Shown piece after piece: positions 10,096-20,212 of a DNA stretch of 64,000 nt. The stretch is taken from positions 124,001 through 188,000 of the forward strand of contig JAADJZ010000034.1 of assembly GCA_011032825.1 (NCBI GenBank). Reading direction: 5' to 3'. Below the pieces are notes generated by a model. That model saw only the letters and a program-made list of their open reading frames with translations. It was not told the origin of the DNA and ran no database searches. Numbering within the stretch: position 1 is the stretch's first letter; every line of letters begins with the position of its first letter. The translations under genes were made by a program, and so were the position numbers. This DNA is from Massariosphaeria phaeospora (Eukaryota; Ascomycota; Dothideomycetes; Pleosporales).

Positions 10096-11004
10096 ATGTC
10101 CACCCCGAAGCCTTGCTTTCGCTGCCAGCGGTACCCTGACGAAGACGAGAACCCGTTTCTGCACTGTGGCCGATGCAAAGGTCGAACATACTGCTCCACA
10201 CATTGTCAGCACAATGACTGGACGGCGCACAAGGTCGAATGTAGGATCGTTGCTTCTGGCGGAGCACTACAGGACCGCAATAGGTCTACTTTCAGGCTGA
10301 ACCTGGCGGGCCTGCTTCAGGAACCAGGGACAACAGCCACACCGGATCCTGATATGATATATTATCTCAAGACTTCGAAGGAGAGCATCAAGGACATCTC
10401 CATCTCCGGCCCATTTTAGCCCTTGGAGAGCATCATCGTGCAGATCACAGAACGAATCTTCCAGGAGGGTAGCATCCAGGGTATGATGACGTTTGAAAAC
10501 TTCCTCCAGACCTACTCCATTGACGGTATGGCGCACCTGAACGTCCCGCTTCCAGACTCCAGCATCATGAAATTCGAGATCATGCGTGAACGCAATGCCG
10601 CTGTTACCGCAGCGGTCCGCAATCGAAGCCAAGGACGACGAATCTCCACGTACTATGTTTCTCATATAACACTAGATCTAGCCTTGGGGCAGCCAACAAG
10701 AAGCCAAGTGTTACTGCACCTTGATGACTACTTGCCTGTAGTGCACGCGGCTACACATGGTACCTTCCTGACAAAGCTGGCTGCTGAGTCTTCCGCTCGC
10801 GAACTGTTAGAGGATTGGAAGGCAGGTGTACTTGGAAGCCGAATTCAATTCAACTCTCAGGGAGATGATACGCTCGTGGGGGCATTGCTTGAGCGGACTA
10901 GTACTGGCTTCAGAAAGAGCAAGATATTGCATGTCCACCACGATGATGAGATGGCAATGATGGCCGATGGATCTACCTTGATGATGGACAGTGGGCTGGA
11001 GTAG
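10096..11004 (+). CDS. MYND-type zinc finger protein interrupted by an in-frame TAG
   Basis: The frame opens with an intact MYND finger: Cys7, Cys10, Cys24, Cys27, Cys33, Cys37, His45 and Cys49 in the family spacing (CFRC, CGRC, YCSTHC, HKVEC). MYND fingers bind Pro-rich partner peptides. After 107 codons the frame meets TAG at 10417-10419 (GPF stop PLESIIVQ). It then continues in exactly the same frame, without another stop, to TAG at 11002-11004, giving 302 coding positions in all. No good GT donor at a codon boundary would remove the stop in frame, although the TTTTAG resembles an acceptor. Possibilities are a nonsense mutation (CAG to TAG fits), a sequencing error, read-through, or an unusual intron. 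The downstream half has no family I recognise. The spliced leader upstream suggests a real gene, at least originally. Confidence 0.6.
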
Positions 11005-11895
11005 ATGGCAAGATATCTGGATAGGTTTAGCAAAGATTGATCGTAATGTTCAACACGCCGAAGTTCGGAGGGTCTTTCAACGCATTTTTTCAACAAGTTT
11101 ATCGCTGCACGACGCAGCGGATTGGGGTCATGTTTTCTCTTTCATGTGTTTGTTATTGTAGAAGCAGTCGCGGTAGTCAGCATCATTATGACACTTCTCG
11201 ACTCGACTCCACCCCCACATGATTACAAAGCATGCGAACATATGGTCCTTGAGCGCCCGGCATCGGCGATGCCAGGCTGCGATTGCCCTGCCGCGACAGC
11301 TCGCAAGCGCGGAACAGCGCCCGAAATTTGTTGAGGAAGGCGACGAGCCGAGCCTTCAACAGTTCGACAACGGTTAACAATGGTTGCCAGCTTCGTCGAA
11401 GATTTTGCGGCGCGTCCGGTGGCACATCAGCTGAGCCCGTTCTCGCCGTCGTCCTCTACGCGACGCCGCCAACGCGCAGTGGAAACGTGAAACGGGAACT
11501 GCAGGTGGGCGGCGGAGGGCGCGGACAGGACGCCAGGCCACAAACGAAGCTACCCGATAAGCAGGCACGGCAGGCACGGGCCTCATGACATCTGTCGCAA
11601 GTTCCTGCATGCATCGTGAGGCACAAGCGCGCTGCCACGACAAAACCTCTCCTCGTCCTCGCCCTCCGTCCACCATTCTTCCACTCACCTCCAATACCTT
11701 TGCATCGTTCGGTTACAGCTTGACCAGCATCCATTAGCCTGCTCATTCATTCCTTGTCCCGCTTCTTCACTGTGTGCTTACCTACTACCATTGCTTGTCT
11801 TTTATCTCGACACCGCCTTTCCTTCCTCGAGCATTACGCCAGCCACCCTTCGTTGACTACGCAGTCCCACCCTCGCCCCGACTGCAACATCCGCC
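11005..11895. other. Intergenic spacer and GH63 gene promoter
   Basis: GC-rich spacer with no supportable gene. The last roughly 120 bases before 11896 are pyrimidine-rich, as expected for a fungal promoter/leader. Confidence 0.4.
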
Positions 11896-14800
11896 ATGGT
11901 TCTCATTGAGGATCAAGAATACCTCTCCGAAGAGGAGAAGCGGCTCAAGCAGGACAAAGAGCGCTCTGCTTACTGGAAGAAATGGGGGCCCTATGTTGCT
12001 GAGCGGCAGTGGGCAACTGGTCAGTGTCATAGTGTCACATTGCTGCAGCTTGTGCTAACTTGCCTGCAGTTCGCGAAGATTATTCGTGAGTCCAATTGCT
12101 ACCTGCTGCCGTAGAATGACTGACTGATTTACCCCAGTCATGATGGAGACGCTTGGAGCCGTAAGTGCAATTGACAACCCATTCCCACTCCGGCTGATGC
12201 TCCGGCAGACTTCACGCATGACATGGCACGAACGCGCACCTTTCGCTGGGGCGAGGACGGCATTGCTGGTGTTTCCGACTCGCACGGCTTGCAGAACGTT
12301 GCGTTCGCCTTCTGGAACGAAGAAGAGTACGCCTCCCGACCAAGCTGTTCGATCGGCTGCTAACACTGCTTCAGTGACTTCATGAAGGAGAGGCTGTTTG
12401 GCTTGTCCAATCCCCAGGGCAACCATGGAGAGTCCATCAAGGAATGCCATTTCCACTTGGACAACACCCCAACAGTGTGTATTCCCGTCCCAGGCGAGTT
12501 GCTCTGGCTGATCTTTCCGTCTAGCACTCTTACATGAAGTTCCTCTACAAATACCCCCAGCGCAAGTTCCCGTACGAAGACCTCATCAAAGAGAACGCGA
12601 GGCGAAGCAAACTCGAGAACGAGTACAACCTCACGGACACGAAAATCTTCGACGACGACAGATACTGGGATATCTTCATCGAGACGGCAAAGGAGGCTGA
12701 CGACCCCGACGAGCTTCTGTTCCGGGTCACGGCATACAATCGGGGACCGGTAGCAGCCCCCCTACACATCGTTCCCCATATGTGGTTCCGGAACACATGG
12801 GCTTGGGGACATGAGGACACGAAGAAGAAGCCGTCGATACGGAAAGTCAGTTCGACCGCCGCACACTCAAAACACCACAAGCTGGGCGACCGGTACTTCC
12901 AGCTCTCTCCATCACCGGGAATCGGATCGAACAGTGAGGATGTCCAACCGCAGCTCCTTTTCACCGAGAACGAAACCAATTACAAAGCGCTCTGGAATGG
13001 GCAAAACAAGACCGCATATGTCAAGGACGGCATCCACCGCCGCATCGTGAACGAGGATGTGGACGCTGTGAACCCAGACGAGTTTGGTACAAAATGCGCT
13101 GCATGGTATGCTTTCAATGAAGGTGATGGTGTCCCCCCTGGCGAGTGCGCTGTGGTGCGATTCAGGCTGTCCCGGAGATACGACACCTATCTGGATGAAG
13201 AGCTTTTTGACGACATCGTTGAGCAGCGTCGTGCGGAAGCTGATGAGTTCTACTGGCGGATCAGCCCACTTCCGATCTCCGAGGATCTTCGCAATATCCA
13301 GCGTCAAGCTTTCTCGGGGATGCTTTGGTGCAAGCAGTACTACCACTTTATCTGGGATCAATGGGCGAACGGCGATCCGGGTATGCCACCACCACCCGCC
13401 AGTCGTAAGAATGTTCGAAACAAGGAGTGGAAACACATGTATCTTGACGACATCCTGTCCATGCCTGATTCTTGGGAGTACCCGTTCTTTGCTGCTTGGG
13501 ACAGTGCATTCCATTGCATTCCGTTGGCGATGATCGACCCGGACTTCGCCAAGAAACAGCTGGATCTGTTCACAAGAGAATGGTACATGCATCCGAATGG
13601 CCAGTTGCCCGCGTACGAATGGAACTTTGGGGATGTGAACCCTCCGGTACATGCCTGGTCAGTTTTCCGAGTCTTCAAGATCGAGCGCAAGATGTACGGT
13701 CGTGAAGACTTCGATTTCCTAGAGCGAGTTTTTCAGAAATTGCTGCTGAATTTCACTTGGTGGGTCAATCGCAAGGATGCCAATGGAAGCAATGTATTCG
13801 AAGGTGGATTTCTCGGTCTGGACAACATCGGCGTCTTCAATAGATCCGAACCCTTGCCTACTGGTGGTATCATCGAGCAGGCCGACAGTACTGGATGGAT
13901 GGGTTTCTATTGCCTGAACATGCTGAACATATGCCTTGAACTCGCAAAACGCCGGCGCATTTACGAGGACATGGCATCAAAATTCTTCGAGCATTTCATC
14001 CTGATCAGCGACGCTATGCAGTACCGTACTGGCGGAGAAGCGAAGCCACTCTGGAACGAGAAGGACGGTTTCTACTACGACGCCATCTCGTGGGGTGGAC
14101 CATGGAGTCACCAGATGCCCGTTCGATCTCTCGTCGGAATAATACCTCTATATGCAACTTGTACGCTGGAGCCCGAGGTGATCAACAAATTCCCCGACTT
14201 CAAGAAGCGAGTGGAGTGGTTCATCAATAACCGCAGCGATACTGCAGAGCGCAACATCGCTTCAATGAAGAAGCGGGGTAAAGGCGATCGCCTCCTCCTA
14301 TCCTTGGTAAGCGAAGATCGCTTAAGGCGGATTCTCACAAGGGTGTTGGACGAAGATGAGTTTATGGCAGACCATGGCATCCGATCTTTGTCGAAGTACC
14401 ACAAGGATCACCCATACTCGATGGACGTCAATGGCCAGCGTTTCGAGGTTAGCTACATTCCCGGCGACTCCGATAGCGGCCTCTTTGGTGGCAATAGTAA
14501 CTGGCGAGGACCCATTTGGTTGGCTGTCAACTTTCTCATCATTGAGTCCCTGCAGCGATTTTTCCTTTACTACGGAGAAAACTTCAAGGTCGAATGCCCG
14601 ACCGGATCGGGCGATTACATGCATCTAGGCCATGTCGCCGAGGAGTTGCAGCACCGCCTACAACATCTTTTCACCCGCGGCGATGACGGTAGAAGAGCCA
14701 TCAACGACGGGAATCAAATGTTAGACTTCGACCCCAACTGGAAAGACTATCTTTGGTACCACGAGTTTTTCGATGGAGATAGCGGCCGTGGTCTGGGAGC

Positions 14801-15321
14801 AACACATCAATGTGGATGGACAGGTTTGATCGCAAAGATGATCCACGACACTGGGTAAGTGGAGTTTCTCTCAATCCTCTCGCAGACTGCTAACAATACC
14901 CAGTATGACGTGCAGACTCCCTCAGACGCCGCGAACACCTACGGCGGGTGCCGCGCATTACTTCGACGATATCTTCACCAAGACTGGGAAACCAAAGAAA
15001 CCGCATCACCTCCGCCGCTCCTCTACGACGCGGTCGATTGGCCACCGCAGTGACTGGGAAACCGACGGTGATGACGAGGAGATCAACGCCCCTCTCAACC
15101 GTAGCAACTCGATTGGCTATCTGGACGAGGAAGCATTGAAGCAGAAAGCAGAAGTTGACGAGCAACTTGCGCACTTCGTTTCGTACAAGCTCGAGCAAGT
15201 GAAGAGCGGTGACACGACGGGTGTTGATCGTGGGGAGTTTGAAGCGACGCTCGACGGTGCATCTGACAGACCAGCCAACGGCCGCCGCCAGGGCGGTGGG
15301 TACTTTGATAGGAGACATTGA
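11896..15321 (+). CDS. Glycoside hydrolase family 63-type protein, cytosolic form
   Basis: Seven exons by splice reading: 11896-12019, 12070-12085, 12138-12160, 12209-12326, 12375-12474, 12525-14854, 14904-15321; total 1,042 aa. The frame runs unbroken through all joins ([37 protein letters not shown]...[13 protein letters not shown]...[15 protein letters not shown]). Introns are 48-52 nt, and exons 2 and 3 are only 16 and 23 nt. The body matches fungal proteins annotated as GH63: an N-terminal beta-sandwich, then an (alpha/alpha)6 barrel with blocks such as [19 protein letters not shown] and [15 protein letters not shown]63 inverting enzymes cut alpha-glucosides or mannosylglycerate-like substrates. 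The absence of a signal peptide argues against the ER N-glycan processing glucosidase I role, so the substrate is open. The C-terminal 140 residues are basic, Ser-rich and probably disordered. Confidence 0.85.
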
Positions 15322-15840
15322 ACGCAAAGACAGTGGCCGAGTTACTCTAAGTGAGGTGGACGTGGGCTTTTTACGCATCAGCAGGAGTTATGAAATGGCG
15401 GAGCTCGTTGACCTGCATCCCTAGACTAGACTAGACCTAGACGACATGATATTCATATTGTTCCCTCTCAAAGCTGATTTTCTATGCCGGTGTTTCGTTG
15501 ACTTTATTGATGTGATGAGCCCGCCGCTCGGTGGCACTAAGCTGTGGCTCGCGGCTTAGTAATCTGTGGCGTCGACTGTTTACGATCGCGGGGCGACCAA
15601 GCTCGAATCTCCATGCATGCGTCGCCAACACAACACACCCCCTCCACGATACAATACTTGTCCTTCTTTCCCACCACTTGTCGCTCCTTTTGTTTGATAC
15701 TGCACTGTCGACTTCTACAGCGAAAGGTACGTACATTCCATGCATATCCCTTGCGATCACCCAGCTGACGACCGGAATGCACTTACAGCCAGCCGCGACT
15801 CGCTCCAACCCATAAATCCGAGACCAAGGCGCTGTGGAGG
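15322..15840. other. Spacer and MOB1 5' leader with a leader intron
   Basis: An intron with GTACGT donor and TTACAG acceptor (15727-15788) lies just before the MOB1 start and would be spliced from the 5' leader. CTAGACTAGACTAGACCTAGA near 15422-15441 is a short imperfect tandem run in the GH63 3' flank. Confidence 0.5.
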
Positions 15841-17189
15841 ATGTCAGGATTCATAACCACAATGTTCGTCTCTTCTAGTTCCACTGTCTATCCTTCGTTT
15901 CCGGCGAAACCAAAGCCTCTCCAGTCCATCTTCACCGCCGTCCAGAGCCAGAGCTGCATGAGTCTTGGGATGGATATACTTGAAGGGCGAGAGTCCGGAA
16001 TCAACAAAGGCCTATGCTTTGAGAAGTCCTAGGGCTTGTTGGAAGCGCTGGCGCTTGCGAAACCTCAATTGGCCTACAAGAGCCCATTGCAGAGGATTGG
16101 GGAGGCATTCTGGACACCGCAGGGGACCGCGACATCTACGCCTCTTGTGCCGGATACTGCTGCGACTCGCTTGCGGACAGTGCAACATCCTGCATCTCCG
16201 CCACCCACGCCTCGCTCAAGCCCTATGCTTCAGTCGGGCGGGGGAAGTCCCACCCGCCGCATCCCTAACTACTCGTACAAGCTGCTACCAGGCGGCAACA
16301 CCTCCCCATCGATTGACTCTGCTAAAGGCTCTGGCTGGGCGTCGGGCACCCTTGGCTTCAACGGCACCATATCTAGTCCTGCTTCTAGGGCACAGATGCA
16401 GTCACAAAACCACAGTTATTTCACGGGCACTGGCTTACTTTCTGCTTTGTTTAGTAACCCTCGGACTCGCGGACCATTCAAGCCGCAGAAATCGAATCGA
16501 GGGACGAGCAGTTGGCAACTCAAGCAATATGCCGAGGCTACACTTGGTAGCGGAAGCCTGAGGAAGGCAGTTAAATTGCCCGAAGGCGAGGATAAGGACG
16601 AGTGGCTGGCCGTCAATGGTAAGAGACGCATATTATGGCATAGGCGGTTGTTAATGGACCAATCTTAGTCGTCGACTTCTACAACCAGATCAACCTTCTA
16701 TACGGAGCCATCACAGAATTCTGTTCGCCGCAGAGCTGCCCGGAGATGAAGGCGACAGATGAGTATGGTGGCTGTATTATTTGTCCATGCCCTAGCTGAC
16801 CATGTTCAAGGTTTGAGTATCTCTGGCAAGACAGCGAGAACTACAAGAAACCCACCAAGATGTCTGCACCGGAATACATTGAGCATTTGATGGCCTGGGT
16901 ACAGAGCAACGTCGACAATGAGCAGATGTTCCCTAGCAGAATCGGCGTACCATTCCCGAAGACGTTCCCCGCTCTCCTCCGCAACATGTTCAAACGCCTC
17001 TACCGCGTCTATGCGCACATTTACTGCCACCACTACCCGGTCGTCATCGAGCTGGGCTTGGAGCCCCACCTAAATACGAGCTTCAAGCACTATGTGCTGT
17101 TCATCGACGAGCATGGTTTGGCGAATGGAAGCAAAGACTTTTGGGGACCGCTTGGAGATCTCGTCGAGAGCATGTTGAGGAGTGATTAA
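15841..17189 (+). CDS. mob1: Mob1 kinase activator (mitotic exit / septation network)
   Basis: Proposed exons: 15841-15863, 16455-16618, 16669-16762, 16811-17189; 219 aa, close to fungal Mob1. The core is unmistakable: [65 protein letters not shown] and [12 protein letters not shown]. The Cys and His of the family zinc site (EFC...C, YCHHY) are present. Mob1 binds and activates Dbf2/Sid2-type NDR kinases for mitotic exit and septum formation. The N-terminus is the uncertain part. Exon 1 gives MSGFITT and needs a 591-nt intron with a GTTCGT donor; its 3' end is strong (CTTAC, TTTCTGCTTTGTTTAG). The intron also contains a long open frame in phase with exon 2, so a longer isoform starting at about 16036 is possible. 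Confidence 0.88.
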
Positions 17190-17986
17190 GCTTCGAAGCT
17201 TATCTCGTAGCTGAAGGTTACTCGAGCTGCAACTTGCGTCAAAGCATGTAGCGGATTGTTCTATCAGTATAAGGAAGGCAGGCATGCTATGGCGTTCGGA
17301 TGGTCTTGACTTACTGAAGGCATGGGACAAGCAGGGCTATTGCGGGTGCAAACGAGCTTGGGGAGTTTGAAGGTAGCCGGCTGTATGATATACATACTGA
17401 TGATGAGATGGTACATGTTTGACCTTTATTCAGGTGTTTGATCAATCTTCTTCCCGACTGCCATATCTAATGAGCCCCAGAATCCCAAGAGTCGACACAT
17501 TCCTCTAATTCTCCCCACTCATCCATATCATTCCACTTTTAAAACTCAAACTTCTCAACCATGGGATTACTAGTTCCTCCGCGCTCTGGCCAAGCGTATG
17601 ATGTGCCGTATTCAGCACCACGAAAACCTTCCACCCGGCTGAAGCAGGTGGAGCTGGGATTATGCGCACCAGGTTCAGCACGAGGTCAAAACATTAGCAA
17701 TAATTGCCTTAGCCTCTTTTAACCTCCCCTCGTATACGTAGTAGCTAAGGCCAGAGTTGAGCTATCTAAGTGGCGGGCTCGCTTTCCTACTAATTATGAC
17801 TAAACTTCCTGTTTAAGCCTAGCTATTCTCTTCAAGCTGATAAAAGTTTGCGTTTGTATTCAGCGGAAGCTGAATGGGTGGCTATTTTGTGGAGCCGCAC
17901 TCTCAGAACTATGGTTCGTCAAGATGACTCCTATAAGATCTTTGCTTCTTTTGTCCTCCTCATCTCTTTCCACACACACACGCAAA
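17190..17986. other. Intergenic region with repeat relic
   Basis: Most of it looks non-coding. The part at about 17690-17830 is AT-rich with stop codons in all frames. A 38-base block shared with position 29130 lies at 17902-17940 (separate entry). Confidence 0.45.
17902..17940. repeat. Dispersed repeat block, copy 1 (see 29130-29168)
   Basis: TCTCAGAACTATGGTT, then GTCAAGATGA, occur here and at 29130-29168 with C here and T there at the clear mismatches. Weaker similarity extends about 30 bases upstream (GAGCTGAA-like, GTGG, AGAGC). It is probably a relic of one mobile or duplicated sequence. Confidence 0.6.
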
Positions 17987-19026
17987 ATGTCCATAATGGC
18001 TCCAACACTCGGATATTGCCCGGCCGACAGCGCCTTCCTGCTGGAGCAATACAAACAGCCCAAGTTTACGAGTGCGCCCTTCGACCTGGAAAACCTACCT
18101 GCTGAACTGGTCCTGGAAATCATCGAACAACATGTATTAGAGCAACTGTCGAGATTGGATTTTAATCCGCTACTCAAATCTAGGCGCGTCTGCCGTAAGT
18201 TTGAGGATTGCTCGCTTTATCGAATAAGTTTTGACTGTCACTTGCTCACGACACTCCAGGTACCTTCAACAGGGAGATCCAGCGGGTATTACATAAACAC
18301 GTCATGATTCCAATGCTGCAAAATACTATACGGCCATGCAATCCCTACTGTGCACAACTACTACACGAAGTCACGGCCTCTGGACAATATAATTCTGTAT
18401 TGGCGGATACCGCTACCAGTCCTCCGCAGGGTGCCGCTGAAACGATTGTGCGCCCGATCAAGACTTGCGTTACTATCGCCTGGGATCTAGACATAGGAAC
18501 CCGCTCATGGCCTGATCTCGCAGACGAGCTGAGGAAGTTTCTATGTGCAACAGTCTCCGTGTCTGCCAGGTTCCACGAGCTGCTCCGGAAATCTGCTTGG
18601 GATCCGACCGAAGAACACTTTAGTCGGATAGCACTAATCTCACGCACGCTACACTACCTGTACAGCCGACATTGTGAAACAGAGGCGAAGAGGAGTGTAT
18701 CAAAGTATATTGCAACGCTTGATGACCCGCTCACGAGCGCTATTCATGATGCTCAAACCACACTGGTCAATTGTCTCCTGCACGGCTCAACATCGTTCCC
18801 CGATTGCATCGTGCAAACGCTCCTCGAAGAAGTTGGCAAGCAAGGCACATCCGGAGAGACTCTACTGCGGCTACTTGTGCAAGCGCTTCCCCTCAACAAC
18901 CCGTTTATTATCTCACCAGTCGTCTCACGAGCTATCCAAAGAGGCGATCCTGACTGTATCGAGTCCGTCTTCACTGTAGCCGGAACTGGCTATCCTGTAC
19001 AAACGGGACAGCACCCAGAAACATAA
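17987..19026 (+). CDS. F-box-like protein with frame continuing past the stop
   Basis: Exon 1 is 17987-18194 and exon 2 starts at 18260; the 65-nt intron (GTAAGT...CTCCAG) joins RRVC|RTFNREIQRVL. Residues about 30-55 (FDLENLPAELVLEIIEQHV) followed by SRRVCRTFNREI form an F-box-like motif, which links substrates to SCF ubiquitin ligases through Skp1. The remainder is helical and I do not recognise it. The first stop is TAA at 19024-19026 (324 aa). The same frame then continues for 62 more codons with good protein character (KKLGDQALIWTLRDG..., NIIKLWWKIREWQ) to TGA at 19213-19215. A CAA to TAA change would explain the break. An ATG upstream at 17924 is also in frame. Confidence 0.6.
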
Positions 19027-19215
19027 GAAGCAAGACCCAAAAAGAAATTGGGCGATCAGGCCCTGATATGGACGCTACGAGACGGGAGAGCAGATGATGC
19101 GACGTGGTTAGTCAAAACGCACGGCGCCGACGAGCAGGCCAGACATGAGAGGGGCTGGAATATAATCAAACTGTGGTGGAAAATACGGGAATGGCAAGCG
19201 GGATTCAAGATATGA
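19027..19215 (+). pseudogene. Detached C-terminal coding tail of the F-box-like gene
   Basis: This stretch directly follows the TAA at 19024 in the same frame and encodes 62 residues rich in Trp, Lys and acidic residues before TGA. It has no ATG of its own at the start. It reads as the former end of the upstream protein, which would have been 387 positions long. Confidence 0.5.
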
Positions 19216-20212
19216 GCAAGGGACGAAGAACGGTCTGGAGAAAGACGAGCGTTCTGTCAATTTCCGGTACAATCCATTACGACGAATCCGCAACTGCACC
19301 CATCCACCCCCTTCCTTTTATACCATTTTCCATCCACCTCAACCCGCCAATATTTCCCCGTTCTAGTCTATCTCGGCTCACTTCCTCCCCACTTGTCCAT
19401 AGATGGGTCTTTAGCAATACGAGTACTCATCCGCCACCCTACTACTGCCGCCACTCCTTTCAGCACCCTGCTCCGTAGTCGCCGTGGTATCCAAACCAGG
19501 GAATCCTCCATCTCCCTCTCCCTTAACATACGGCGCCTTGACTACGAACCTCGATACCGAAGCCGTAGGACAATTTATACCGGCGACGGCGAAGTGTGAG
19601 CGCGATAGAACGCGAGGCGTCGGAAAGCCGTCATCTTCACAATTATCTCGACGGAGTCGGTTGGAGAAAGCGTGCTTTGGTCCCGATGCTCTAGACGTTG
19701 GCGGCTATCTTGCGCGTCAGCATGTAGTCGGCTAATGGGCGTGCAAAAGTCCGTGTGGCACTTACAGAGGGTACCCTTTGTATCATGGCGGTCGGGCTGC
19801 GATGTCAAAACTTTGGGGTGGTTACCACGGGGCGTTAGGGCGGTCGCTCGAAGTACGCACGTGGAAGGCGAGAGGCCCGGGGGGAGGGATGTGGTGCGAG
19901 TTTTGCCAGTGGCCTGGTGGTAGGTTTGGGTGCGTGGTATCTCGAGGCACAGTCAGGGCGATAGATAGCTAGACGAGAAAAAGAGAAAGGCAGAGCACGA
20001 GGTTATACCGATGATGTTTAGTGGGGCTCGCAGTTTTTGTCGTGCCACCTGCGGATACGGGCGTGGTGGTGTGACAGCCCGGCATTGATATATCAAGTGA
20101 AACATACCTCTCCAAAGGAACCACGGGCAAGCCGCTAGTATCCCGATTGCCTTCTCGCATTCTATCATACACTGTTTACAACCCCCCAAAAATATCTGCG
20201 TGCCCCAACGAC
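19216..20212. other. Intergenic spacer
   Basis: It lies between convergent genes. The short frames here show no domain and no convincing splice structure. I see nothing to annotate. Confidence 0.45.
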
